Part shown: piece by piece, positions 25,269 through 33,294 of the stretch | How the letters are laid out: each line of letters begins with the position of its first letter | Numbering within the stretch: the first letter of the stretch is position 1 | Source of the DNA: Deltaproteobacteria bacterium | GTDB taxonomy: Bacteria; Bdellovibrionota; UBA2394 | Reading direction: 5' to 3' | Assembly (NCBI GenBank): GCA_017302715.1 | Contig: JAFLCD010000001.1 | Span: 124,001 to 188,000 of the forward strand | DNA: 64,000 nt | Made by a program: the position numbers and the translations under genes | Notes under the pieces: generated by a model | What the model saw: only the letters and a program-made list of their open reading frames with translations | The model's database searches: none | Told to the model about the DNA's origin: nothing

Positions 25269-26030
25269 TTACCAATTATTCCCGAGGTTCCTTGGAACGT
25301 TACGTGACGTTTCTCGAGCGATTCCGCCGCAACCATTTGTTGCCGTTCGTTTGGCGGAGAAGAGAAGGGGAATATCTTCGAGATTTTCCCAAGGCTTCAT
25401 GTTGAGAGTGAGAGGAACTCTGATCCATTCAAAAGAAGGTCGAAATTTTTCAGACTCAAGCAGACTTAGTTTTTCAACAGTATCTCTCAAATATCCTTTA
25501 GTAGGACCTCGAAAACTTTTTCGAATATTTGCAGTGTTTCTTTCGCCATTTAAAATCTGAATGAAAACATCCGGAAAAATTTTTTGTAAATTTTCTTTCT
25601 GGCTTGATGTCAATGCACTACCTTTTTTTGATTCGGCAAACATGAGAACAGCCTGAAATTTTGCAGAGAGATACGGGTCCCTTAAAATAAACTGACGGAT
25701 ATAAGCATCAAAAACTTCGGGCGTACTATTGGTGGTCAAGGCATGATCAGTTAAACGATCCTTCCAATACGGAGAGTCGGCAGTTAGGCGAACTTTTCTC
25801 TCACGAATGGCTTCTGCGCTTTTTTTAATTAAATAATTTATCCAATCGGTTACGGCTTGCTCAAATGGATCTCTGTACTGCGGCTTAAGAAAGCTGATGT
25901 ATTGCAATTTTGCGCCAGCTTCAAAACGTTCGGCAAGCGTCTCGGGTGACGGATCTGCCCAAATGAAATTTGTACTTACCGAAAAAAAGACACAAAAGAT
26001 CATCAAAATTTTAAGGACTAAGAATTTCAC
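25269..26030 (-). CDS. Secreted protein of unknown function, shorter paralogue
   Basis: Not recognised. Starts at GTG 26030, with AAGG about ten bases upstream, and is 253 aa. The signal peptide ends near IWAD (residue 26). The helical mature part is distantly related to the N-terminal half of the gene at 23399-25120, with shared short blocks (see that entry). The C-terminus is also basic with one Cys (RTATNGCGGIARETSRN), echoing the basic Cys-containing tail of its neighbour. It stands upstream on the same strand, 148 bases away. The pair may encode two forms of one envelope protein. Function unknown. Confidence 0.6.
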   Translation of the reverse strand: MKFLVLKILMIFCVFFSVSTNFIWADPSPETLAERFEAGAKLQYISFLKPQYRDPFEQAVTDWINYLIKKSAEAIRERKVRLTADSPYWKDRLTDHALTTNSTPEVFDAYIRQFILRDPYLSAKFQAVLMFAESKKGSALTSSQKENLQKIFPDVFIQILNGERNTANIRKSFRGPTKGYLRDTVEKLSLLESEKFRPSFEWIRVPLTLNMKPWENLEDIPLLFSAKRTATNGCGGIARETSRNVPRNLGNNW

Positions 26031-26076
26031 AAATGAACCCTTAATAGGCCTCCCCTTGCTAGATCTTGCAAGTCTT

Positions 26077-26142
26077 ATGCCTTCTAAGCGTAAAGTTTTA
26101 AGAAAAAAGCGTAGTCATATTAAGAGATTAGAGCGGGAATAA
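26077..26142 (+). CDS. Possible 21-residue basic peptide
   Basis: MPSKRKVLRKKRSHIKRLERE is Lys/Arg-rich, begins with MPS and a run of Lys as some tiny ribosomal-like proteins of the COX24/bS22 group do, and ends at TAA. No ribosome site is visible. It lies in an otherwise empty 230-base gap between divergent genes. It could easily be chance; I keep it only as a candidate. Confidence 0.2.
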   Translation: MPSKRKVLRKKRSHIKRLERE

Positions 26143-26260
26143 CGAAAACTAACTTAGAATCTGCGACATCCTCAGCCCTCTATTAACTATCGTCAGTAAG
26201 AACTGGAGAAATATCTGCTATAAACTTGGGCTGGCTGAAGGAAAAGGAGTTTTTAAGTAG

Positions 26261-26821
26261 ATGCTTTTTAATAAGAATATTTTTTTGATTGCGGGATGCG
26301 TATTACCTTTTTTTCAATTGGGTGCGGCAACATCTCCTCGCAAAAGTTCATGTGTTCAAACTACTTCAAGGATACCAGTCGAATCATTAAATCCCCGCTC
26401 AATTCTTGGCGAAGAGCGCAGTGTCCCAAACTCAAATAGTTTTAAATTTTCAAAAGTAAAATTTCTTGAAGGTAAGATGTGGAAAGATCTTCCAACTAGT
26501 TTTAAAAATATTTTGGGTGATCCTATTTTTGTGGTTCTGCCTACACCCACCGACGTCGCTTTAGTGGTTCAAGTTGATGCAAATACAATTGGAGTTGAAG
26601 TTTTTAGACTTTTGGCTGACCACAGATTTATGCGTATAGCTCATTTTACATCAAGTGATGGCGAGCAACTTAACCTTCTGAAGCAGGAGTTTTCTGCTGA
26701 TGCTACTTCTTCCATAGATCTTACCCCACATGTGAATGAGAAGGGGGCACTCATTTTAAATATCCTTCAGTTTAGTCCCCAGCGAAAAGCTAAGGTCTAC
26801 GAATTTGATCTTCCTAAATAA
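26261..26821 (+). CDS. Small secreted protein of unknown function
   Basis: Not recognised. A 186 aa product with a signal peptide: a hydrophobic run from residue 7 (IFLIAGCVLPFFQLGAA), with cleavage near residue 23. Two Cys are present, one in the signal (GCVL, perhaps a poor lipobox) and one in KSSCVQT. The mature part has short strands (VDANTIGVEVFRLLADHRF, ALILNILQFSPQRKAKVYEF) in a beta-rich layout. AAGGAG lies 11 bases before the ATG. It is convergent with the ATP-grasp gene at only one base distance and divergent from the secreted paralogue at 25269. Confidence 0.6.
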   Translation: MLFNKNIFLIAGCVLPFFQLGAATSPRKSSCVQTTSRIPVESLNPRSILGEERSVPNSNSFKFSKVKFLEGKMWKDLPTSFKNILGDPIFVVLPTPTDVALVVQVDANTIGVEVFRLLADHRFMRIAHFTSSDGEQLNLLKQEFSADATSSIDLTPHVNEKGALILNILQFSPQRKAKVYEFDLPK

Positions 26822-26822
26822 G

Positions 26823-27836
26823 TTAATTCAGCAAAATTTTTACGAGTTTATGGAACTCCATGCCCTCGCGTTTTGCAGATCGAGCGAAGTCGTCGTAAGA
26901 ACTCAACGAGGGATTGGGATTTACTTCGAGTAAAAAGGCATCTCCTGTTTTTTCACAGAGACGAAAATCAAGACGAACATAAGATCTAAGTTTTAATGTT
27001 TTAAAAACTTTTTTTGCCGTCGTTTCCATTTGGGCGATTTGATTTTTTAAGATCTTTTTCGCGAATCCATTCTCAATTTTCCATTTTTTTCTAAACTTTT
27101 CGTCCCATTTAGTTTGATAGGTAGCAAATCTAAATCCCTTGCCAGGATACTTCTTAAAATTTAATTCTCGAATGGGTAGAACGCGCACTTTGCCTTGATG
27201 TTCGAAGACGCTGACGTAAAGCTCTCTTCCCGAAATAAATTCTTCAGCCAAAATATCGTGTGCAAATCTTTTATGTAATTTTTGAATGCGCCGCAAAGCT
27301 TCCGAATGTGTGAACACGAGAGAATCTTTTGAAATTCCTTCGGAACTCTCTAGTTTTGTAGGTTTGATAAAAAGAGGAAATTTTAATTTTGATAATTTTT
27401 TAAGAGGCTGCTTGTGGCGAGAAATTTTTCCAGCTGGCATTTTTATGCCAGCTTTTTGAAGAATATTTTTAGTGAGCGCTTTATCTTTGCAAATTTGTAA
27501 AGTCTTCGATGAATTGCCGGTGAATGGAATGCCCAGCTCTTCAAGAAAACTGACAAGCTCAGGTTCTCCGTCTCTTCGACCCGCAAAGGCTTCGGCTAAA
27601 TTAAAAATCATATCTGGTTTGATTTTTAAAATATCTTTTTTAAGTTTTTTCAAATCGTCAAAGACACCCACCATAAATGGCTGATGCCCTAATTTTTTAA
27701 GAGCAGTGAAAACAGATTTTTCTGCTTCCCATTCGATACCCTTAAAAAATTTAGAATAGTCATGATTCTTGAAAGGTGGAATGAGCAGATCAAAGAGTAT
27801 GATTACTTTCTTTGATCGGGTTGGTGAGACGCTCAT
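26823..27836 (-). CDS. ATP-grasp ligase related to D-alanine--D-alanine ligase
   Basis: ATP-dependent carboxylate-amine ligase of 337 aa. The N-terminal lobe has PDMIFNLAEAFAGRRDGEPEL (residues about 75-95), the Ddl-like loop. The lid follows with KPTKLESSEGI. The C-terminal lobe has YVRLDFRL (about 287-294) and the metal/ATP motif FLLEVNPNPSLSS. The 20-odd central Lys/Arg are unusual for a canonical Ddl, and no cell-wall gene is near. It starts one base after the stop of phhA and probably shares its transcript. I would call it a Ddl-family peptide-bond-forming enzyme of unknown substrate. Confidence 0.75.
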   Translation of the reverse strand: MSVSPTRSKKVIILFDLLIPPFKNHDYSKFFKGIEWEAEKSVFTALKKLGHQPFMVGVFDDLKKLKKDILKIKPDMIFNLAEAFAGRRDGEPELVSFLEELGIPFTGNSSKTLQICKDKALTKNILQKAGIKMPAGKISRHKQPLKKLSKLKFPLFIKPTKLESSEGISKDSLVFTHSEALRRIQKLHKRFAHDILAEEFISGRELYVSVFEHQGKVRVLPIRELNFKKYPGKGFRFATYQTKWDEKFRKKWKIENGFAKKILKNQIAQMETTAKKVFKTLKLRSYVRLDFRLCEKTGDAFLLEVNPNPSLSSYDDFARSAKREGMEFHKLVKILLN

Positions 27837-27837
27837 C

Positions 27838-28617
27838 TTAAATAGTTTTGGAATATTCTTTAAAGCCAGTCAAAAGCGAATCAAAAGAGTCGATAAAAAA
27901 TAAATCGTCCTGCATATGATGAATCTCGAACTCTTGATTGGCGACTTTTTCAAAATCAAACGGATGCACCCTTACTTTGTTTCCTAAAGAGTAAATGACT
28001 TCACCTACAGAAGATAAAATTCCGGATCCATAAATTCTCAATCCTTCTTTATTTTTGATCAGGCCAAATTCGACGCTAAACCAATAGATGCGCTGAAGTT
28101 TAACAACCTGTTCGGGTGTTGCACGCGCAGCTACTTTCCCAAAAAATTCATAGAAGTTAGCGAAAGTTTGATTCGTAATAAGTGGAATATGTCCAAAAAT
28201 ATCATGAAACATATCTGGCGAAGGAGTGTATTCAAGTTCTTCGCGTTTTCGAATGAAATCTGTACACGGAAATAATTTTTGTGAGAGCAGTTCAAAAAAT
28301 TCTTTTTCCGGAACAAGGCCTTCAACTCTTGTTAATTTCCATCCGGTAGATTTTTCTAAAACATTACTGACGTCTAATAAGCGAGGAATTCGATCGGCGG
28401 GCAAATTTAGTTTTTGAAGTGCATCTAGATATTCTTGAGATACACGTTGGGGGAGAGCTTCCATTTGTCGTTTAAACATCAATGCCCAAGTGCCATGTTC
28501 TTCTTGAGAGTAAATGGGGACTACTAGATTTTTTAAATCAGAATTATGACCTGTTGTGACAACAACGGATGCATCGCGATATTGATCAGTGACGGATTTT
28601 GATTTCATATCCTTCAT
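27838..28617 (-). CDS. phhA: Phenylalanine-4-hydroxylase, iron-dependent
   Basis: Converts phenylalanine to tyrosine using tetrahydropterin and O2. The 259 aa cover only the catalytic domain, as in monomeric bacterial enzymes. The iron ligands are H138 and H143 in DMFHDIFGH and E183 in WFSVEFG. GLIKNKEGLRIYGSGILSS follows as in the family. The start may be at either of two ATG codons (residue 1 or 4). It shares a strand and a one-base gap with the downstream ATP-grasp gene. The divergent neighbour starts at 28658, 40 bases away. No pterin dehydratase is seen nearby, so cofactor recycling must be encoded elsewhere. Confidence 0.95.
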   Translation of the reverse strand: MKDMKSKSVTDQYRDASVVVTTGHNSDLKNLVVPIYSQEEHGTWALMFKRQMEALPQRVSQEYLDALQKLNLPADRIPRLLDVSNVLEKSTGWKLTRVEGLVPEKEFFELLSQKLFPCTDFIRKREELEYTPSPDMFHDIFGHIPLITNQTFANFYEFFGKVAARATPEQVVKLQRIYWFSVEFGLIKNKEGLRIYGSGILSSVGEVIYSLGNKVRVHPFDFEKVANQEFEIHHMQDDLFFIDSFDSLLTGFKEYSKTI

Positions 28618-28657
28618 TTCTTGTATTCATTATAGCAAGCCCTTAAATTAAAGAAAA

Positions 28658-29311
28658 ATGAACTTTAAAACGACTGCTTTAGAATACAAATACATTCCCC
28701 CGAACTCTGGTGACTGCAAATATCTTTTAATTCTAGTTCACGGTCGCACAGGAAATTTACGACTTTTAGAATGGTATTCAAAGCGTTTTAAAATTGATGA
28801 ACTTGGATTTATTTGTGTTCAAGCTCCATATCCAGATAGACGTCTCGATCAAGCAGATGAAGGATTTTCTTGGTATCTAGAAAAGTATCAGGGTCTAGAT
28901 GAATCTCGGCAAAAAATTTTAAAAATGGTTGAGGAGTTAAAAAGTCAGGGGATGTCTGCCGAAAATACTTTTTGGCTGGGGTTTTCTCAAGGCTCCGTGA
29001 TGATTTTAGATTTGGCGTTAAGAGGTCCTTATAAATTTGGGGGCTTTTTATGTATTTCAGGTTTCTGCATATCTATTCAAGATTATCCAAAAGCCTTTGG
29101 GCCTTTTGCAAAGAAGCAAAATATTTTGATTAGTCATGGCACGCGTGATGAAATTATTTCTTATAAAAAAACAAAGGCTGTTTATGATCAATTGGCAGCG
29201 CTCGGCGTGAATTTTGACTTTCGAACTTATGATAAGCCTCATTCTTTTCATATGCAGAAAGAAATCCCTGAGCTCGAAACACAATTGAAAGAATGGATAG
29301 CATCTAAATGA
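28658..29311 (+). CDS. Alpha/beta-hydrolase (phospholipase/carboxylesterase family)
   Basis: Serine hydrolase of the PF02230/esterase group, 217 aa, cytoplasmic since no signal is present. The oxyanion region is LVHGRTGN (residues about 27-34). The nucleophile elbow is GFSQGS (near residue 108), the acid GTRDEIISY (near 168) and the His KPHSFHM (near 204). The triad Ser-Asp-His is complete. The stop overlaps the ATG of the DMT transporter by four bases (ATGA), which couples translation. The substrate is probably a short-chain ester or lysophospholipid. It is divergent from phhA. Confidence 0.85.
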   Translation: MNFKTTALEYKYIPPNSGDCKYLLILVHGRTGNLRLLEWYSKRFKIDELGFICVQAPYPDRRLDQADEGFSWYLEKYQGLDESRQKILKMVEELKSQGMSAENTFWLGFSQGSVMILDLALRGPYKFGGFLCISGFCISIQDYPKAFGPFAKKQNILISHGTRDEIISYKKTKAVYDQLAALGVNFDFRTYDKPHSFHMQKEIPELETQLKEWIASK

Positions 29312-30183
29312 TCTCGAGTTATTGGTACGCCCTCGCTTCAACCTTTATTTTTGCGAGCTGCAGTGTCGTTTTTGGACATTTTTCGAATAAAATTTCTGTG
29401 CTTTGGATGAATTCTTTCAAGGCATCCATCGCGCTCATCGCATTTTCATTTGCCACTTACATAAGTGGCGGATTTACTCGCATGCCTGAAACGGCAAGTT
29501 TGGTTTCCTTTTTGCTGAGCGGCTTGGTTGGGCTCAATATCGGAGATATTTTTTTACTGCGAGCTTTTAAGTCGATTGGATCGGCGCGCACACTTCTCAT
29601 TTTTAGTTTTCAGCCCATTTTTTTAGGCATCGCTGCCTATTTTATATTTGATCAAATCGTCACTCCCACAAAAATGTTGGCGATTGTTTTTATGATGGCC
29701 TGCGTTTTCACGGTTAGTTACGAAAAATTTAAATTAGCAGGCCGGTGGGAGATTCGTGGCCCGCTTTATGCGCTCATTGGAGTTTCTTTAGATTCGGTGG
29801 GGATATTGCTTACGCGTTACGGATTTAATTCGGATGCAAATGTTTCTGTCTTAGAAGGAAATTTTTACAGATGTCTCGGTGCTATTGTCGGATTTTTTAT
29901 TTTTTCTCGTTTTGTTCCGCTCAATTTAATGAAATCTCTTAAAGAACTCGCACACAAACCAAAGGCTATTGTGATCACGGCAAGTTTTATGGGAACATTT
30001 GTTTCGCTTTGGCTTTATTTAACTGCGCTTAGTCGCGGACATCTCGCCACGATTGCAGCGATTGTTGGAACGGGTCCGATCTTCGCAGCGGTCATTGAAG
30101 CTGCCATTTCAAAAAAATGGCCCTCTAAATATTTATTTATCGCCTTCACTTTGTTTGCAGCGGGCTTCTATCTATTGCTTTAG
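29308..30183 (+). CDS. EamA/DMT-family transporter
   Basis: Inner-membrane drug/metabolite transporter of 291 aa with about ten hydrophobic segments forming two EamA repeats (residues about 3-133 and 148-290). The sequence GLNIGDIFLLRAFKSIGSARTLLIFS near residue 75-100 is the usual second-repeat segment. The last segment ends with LFAAGFYLLL. It overlaps the preceding esterase by four bases, so both form one operon, and the RimB-like gene begins 30 bases after it. Likely exports or imports a small metabolite; the substrate cannot be inferred. Confidence 0.88.
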   Translation: MISSYWYALASTFIFASCSVVFGHFSNKISVLWMNSFKASIALIAFSFATYISGGFTRMPETASLVSFLLSGLVGLNIGDIFLLRAFKSIGSARTLLIFSFQPIFLGIAAYFIFDQIVTPTKMLAIVFMMACVFTVSYEKFKLAGRWEIRGPLYALIGVSLDSVGILLTRYGFNSDANVSVLEGNFYRCLGAIVGFFIFSRFVPLNLMKSLKELAHKPKAIVITASFMGTFVSLWLYLTALSRGHLATIAAIVGTGPIFAAVIEAAISKKWPSKYLFIAFTLFAAGFYLLL

Positions 30184-30213
30184 TTGTTTAAATCATCTCG
30201 CTATACTTTAAAT

Positions 30214-30660
30214 ATGTTGCGCGGGGATTTTCATATTGTGGGTTGGCAAGAGCTTGCGATTTTTCCTGAATGGAAAAATGCAAAAATGAAAGCCAAGGTG
30301 GATACGGGAGCAGCTTCTTCTGCCATTCACGCTGAAGAATATCAAATTTTACATCTGCCGGGAACTCACGACAGACCGCTTAACGAAGAAATTAAGATGA
30401 AGTTGAAGATAGGCACAGTCGCTAATCCTAAGTTTATTTGGGCACATGCTCCTATTGTCGATTATCGAAACGTAAAAAATTCTGGCGGAAAAATTGAAGA
30501 GCGACCATTCATCGAAACTAAAATTTTGATCGGTGGATTAACCCATTCGATTATCTTGAGTGTGACAAACAGAGAAAAAATGAAGTTTCCAGTTTTGCTT
30601 GGCCGCAGTTTTCTCGCAAATAAATTTTTGGTCGATTCGGGATCGAAAAAATTACTTTAG
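30214..30660 (+). CDS. RimB-like retropepsin / ATP-dependent zinc protease family (PF05618)
   Basis: Small soluble aspartic-protease-like protein. Relatives named RimB process the poly-glutamate that RimK adds to ribosomal protein S6. From the ATG at 30214 (MLRGDFHIVG) it has 148 aa. The catalytic DTGA motif is in KVDTGAASSAIHAEE (residues about 37-51). The family end motif is VLLGRSFLANKFLVDSG. A TTG at 30184 would add ten residues and sits right after the previous stop. No RimK is seen here. The 3' end overlaps the convergent PilZ gene by nine bases. Confidence 0.85.
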   Translation: MLRGDFHIVGWQELAIFPEWKNAKMKAKVDTGAASSAIHAEEYQILHLPGTHDRPLNEEIKMKLKIGTVANPKFIWAHAPIVDYRNVKNSGGKIEERPFIETKILIGGLTHSIILSVTNREKMKFPVLLGRSFLANKFLVDSGSKKLL

Positions 30661-31062
30661 AAATTTTTCAATCACGCCGTGCTCGGCCATTTGCTCGAGT
30701 TCTTGAATCAAAAGCTCTACTAAAAATTGCTGATCTTCGTTAAATCGAACTCCTGTATAAAACAAAGTGGCATGATCTAAATCTTTGGGCTCGCTATAAA
30801 TGATTTCGCCTTCCACTTTGATGGGCTCAAAAAAAACATCATTCCATTCAAATTGACAAACAATGGTAGCTTTTAAGTCGTGAGGTTTGAGTTTTCGCGT
30901 TCCGTAAAATCCACAGCCACCTTTGCCCAGCGAAACGAGATAAGAATAAGTTTCGAGTCCAAGAATAGAACCTTTCAGTCCTTTTAACTTGGACACGTGA
31001 TATCTCTCAAATTTTCTTCGACTGAAAAACTTATTGTTATTCATTTTTAAAGCCTCGTTCAT
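30652..31062 (-). CDS. PilZ-domain protein
   Basis: Probable cyclic-di-GMP receptor of 136 aa. The start is the ATG at 31062, because GGAG lies 6-7 bases upstream; a longer in-frame start at 31164 adds a poor, unrelated leader. The PilZ signature is visible as RRKFER (R-x3-R, residues about 14-19) and VSLGKGG near residue 43-49 in place of the usual D/N-x-S-x-x-G. One strand-rich domain of about 100 residues follows. Standalone PilZ proteins modulate motility or surface polysaccharide. The 3' end overlaps the RimB-like gene. Confidence 0.75.
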   Translation of the reverse strand: MNEALKMNNNKFFSRRKFERYHVSKLKGLKGSILGLETYSYLVSLGKGGCGFYGTRKLKPHDLKATIVCQFEWNDVFFEPIKVEGEIIYSEPKDLDHATLFYTGVRFNEDQQFLVELLIQELEQMAEHGVIEKFLK

Positions 31063-31214
31063 AGACGACTCCAATTTCGAATGTCTCGATTCGATTTTCG
31101 TATGAGATTTTGCATAACGCATGCCAAAGTGGCTTCTACGAAAATTGCCTATGGAATAGCACACTTAAGTCTTAAGTGAAGGTTTAGAAATCTTTGAAGC
31201 GCGTATCAGTCTGT

Positions 31215-31227
31215 GTCGAATTTCGAC
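31215..31227. promoter_or_regulatory. Short palindrome GTCGAA-T-TTCGAC
   Basis: A perfect 13-base palindrome in the space between the PilZ gene and the thioredoxin-NHL gene, both on the minus strand. It lies about 150 bases upstream of the PilZ start. It may be an operator; with no known regulator beside it, this is only a position to test. Confidence 0.25.
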
Positions 31228-31257
31228 GTCTTTTGTAAAAGCGGGGCAAAAAGTGGC

Positions 31258-33216
31258 TTAAATTTTTATAAGCAATTTAAGCGGCTGATTTGTTAAGTCT
31301 ATGGATTGCCTAAAGCTTTTGATCTCGCACTGAGAGAGTGCGGTTTCTCCTTCGCCGCAATAGTAAAAACTAAAGTCTGCAAAAAGTTTATGAGCCGAAT
31401 GAGACGTATCCATTTTTGCAGAGATATCGAAGTGTGACGTCGAAATCTTTTGATTTGCGAGTCTATTATATAGAGGAGTTTTTTTATTTTCGATGAGTTC
31501 GTATAACTGCCAAGAAGAAGGAGCCTCTGCATTTATTTTTTTACCCTTAGGCAATTCGATCGCGACCGAAATATGGATGGATTGAGAATTCGACTTCTCT
31601 AAACCACCCTGCACTTTTGGCAATTCAACTAAATTAGGCAAAAAAGGTAATTCAGCTAAAAGAGAATTTTCTTTAGACGTAGTATTATTTAAATTCTGCG
31701 GAACTTTAATTTTAAGTTCGGATAATTCTTTTGTCTTAAGATTAAATTTTTTAATCGAATGATGATTGGTATCTACGATCCAAAGATCATCGCCTAGAAC
31801 CAAAACATCATTGGGTTCCCTGAGGCCCGTTTTTAAAAGAGTTGAGACTTGATTTGTTTTTAAATTAATTTCGCGAATTGCAGAGTTATAAGTATCGGCC
31901 ACATAAATTTTATTTTCACTTACAGCTAAGCCAAGCGGATGTTGAAAGCGTGCCGCTTGAGTTAGGCCATCGATTAAGCCAAATTCAAAAAGTCCTGCGC
32001 CTACAATTGTTTTTACATTTTGCTTTTCTAAAACACGTATGGAACTCGTTTCGGAATCTGCAAAATAAATTTTATTTGCATCAACAGCGAGACCACTTGT
32101 TTGCGCTAAACTTGCGGACTTAAAGTCTCCGTCATCAATATCTTCTCGGCCTGAGCCCGCGAGAACTAAAAATTTTTCTTTCGAAGGATCTGAAGTCAGT
32201 GGCAATCCCCAAATCTGATGAGTGCCCGCCATCGCGATGACCAAAACTTTTTTGCCAGCAATTGGAGTGATAGCTAAATCCCAAGGACTCGCGATGGGAG
32301 TTTCTTTGGCAATATTTTTAGGAGCTCTTTCGTAACCTTGTTTTCCTGTTCCGGCGATGGTTTCAACTTTTTTATTCTTCGTATCTACTCTTCGAATGAG
32401 ATGATTAGAAGTGTCGGCCACATAAACAAAATCTTCGTCGACGATTACGCCTTGGGGTTGAAAAAATTCTGCCTGATTAAAGTCCCCACCTTTTTGACCT
32501 GCCTCGCCCGAGCCCACTACAAAATCAACTTCTCCTTTTTTATCAAATCGAATGAGGCGATGGTGATTCGAATCCGAAATCCAAAATTTTTCTGATCGCG
32601 GATCAAAAGCGATCTTTGCCGGGAAAAGAAGATCCGTTTGGCTTTTTGTTTCTAATCGCACTGGAATTTTATTATTTTTTAAAGTTCCATTTTCTTTTGC
32701 TTCAGCAATTAATTTTTGAATATTTTCTCGCAGCACTTCGTATTGGCCTTCTCCCGAAGTAGATCCTCGATACATACCGCGAGTATCTAGCAAAACAAAT
32801 GAAGGCCATGCGTGAACATCAAACATTCTCCATAAAATAAAATCTTTATCATTGATAACGGGGTGTTCGATTTCGTATCGCAAAATCGCTTCTCGAATAT
32901 TCTCTGAATTTTTTTCATTTTCGAATTTAGCCGAATGTGAACCAATGACGACGAGGTCATCTTTAAATTCATGCTCCAATTTTTTAAGATCGGGCAAAAT
33001 ATGCATGCAGTTAATGCAGCAGTAGGTCCAAAAATCGATCAGAACGACTTTGCCTAGTAGGTCTTCAGACGTTAGAGGTCTAGAAACATTCAGCCAGGGT
33101 AGATTTTTGGCAGTTTCGTAAGCTTGAGGGCGCATGGAGTTTGGCCTTTCATGGGATTGAGTATCACCGAGAATAAAAATGCTCGAGAGAATTAAGGCTA
33201 ACTGAAGAAAGCGCAT
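31258..33216 (-). CDS. Secreted thioredoxin-like protein with NHL repeats (NHLRC2-like)
   Basis: A 652 aa protein combining a TlpA-like thioredoxin domain with an NHL beta-propeller. The signal peptide ends near residue 20. The thioredoxin fold has DFWTYCCINCMH with the redox pair C67-x-x-C70 and an extra C66. WPSFVLLD follows, containing the cis-Pro site. From residue about 185 six or so NHL repeats appear: KFWISDSNHHRLIRF, DEDFVYVADTSNHLIRRV, NKIYFADSETSSIRVL, NKIYVADTYNSAIREI and LWIVDTNHHSIKKF. A C-terminal beta domain has a further Cys pair (FYYCGEG, LSQCEIK). The layout matches human NHLRC2 and bacterial relatives; the substrate is unknown. It may serve thiol redox work in the envelope. 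Confidence 0.85.
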   Translation of the reverse strand: MRFLQLALILSSIFILGDTQSHERPNSMRPQAYETAKNLPWLNVSRPLTSEDLLGKVVLIDFWTYCCINCMHILPDLKKLEHEFKDDLVVIGSHSAKFENEKNSENIREAILRYEIEHPVINDKDFILWRMFDVHAWPSFVLLDTRGMYRGSTSGEGQYEVLRENIQKLIAEAKENGTLKNNKIPVRLETKSQTDLLFPAKIAFDPRSEKFWISDSNHHRLIRFDKKGEVDFVVGSGEAGQKGGDFNQAEFFQPQGVIVDEDFVYVADTSNHLIRRVDTKNKKVETIAGTGKQGYERAPKNIAKETPIASPWDLAITPIAGKKVLVIAMAGTHQIWGLPLTSDPSKEKFLVLAGSGREDIDDGDFKSASLAQTSGLAVDANKIYFADSETSSIRVLEKQNVKTIVGAGLFEFGLIDGLTQAARFQHPLGLAVSENKIYVADTYNSAIREINLKTNQVSTLLKTGLREPNDVLVLGDDLWIVDTNHHSIKKFNLKTKELSELKIKVPQNLNNTTSKENSLLAELPFLPNLVELPKVQGGLEKSNSQSIHISVAIELPKGKKINAEAPSSWQLYELIENKKTPLYNRLANQKISTSHFDISAKMDTSHSAHKLFADFSFYYCGEGETALSQCEIKSFRQSIDLTNQPLKLLIKI

Positions 33217-33294
33217 GAGACATTCTAGTTAAAATCTTTGACCAAGGCCAAAAAACCATTGCCACTAACGCAATGCGTCGTGAAAAGTGAATTC

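Noticed and set aside
26077-26142. Firm call of a COX24/bS22-like ribosomal protein
   Set aside because: Only the composition and the MPS start agree; length and the later residues do not clearly match.
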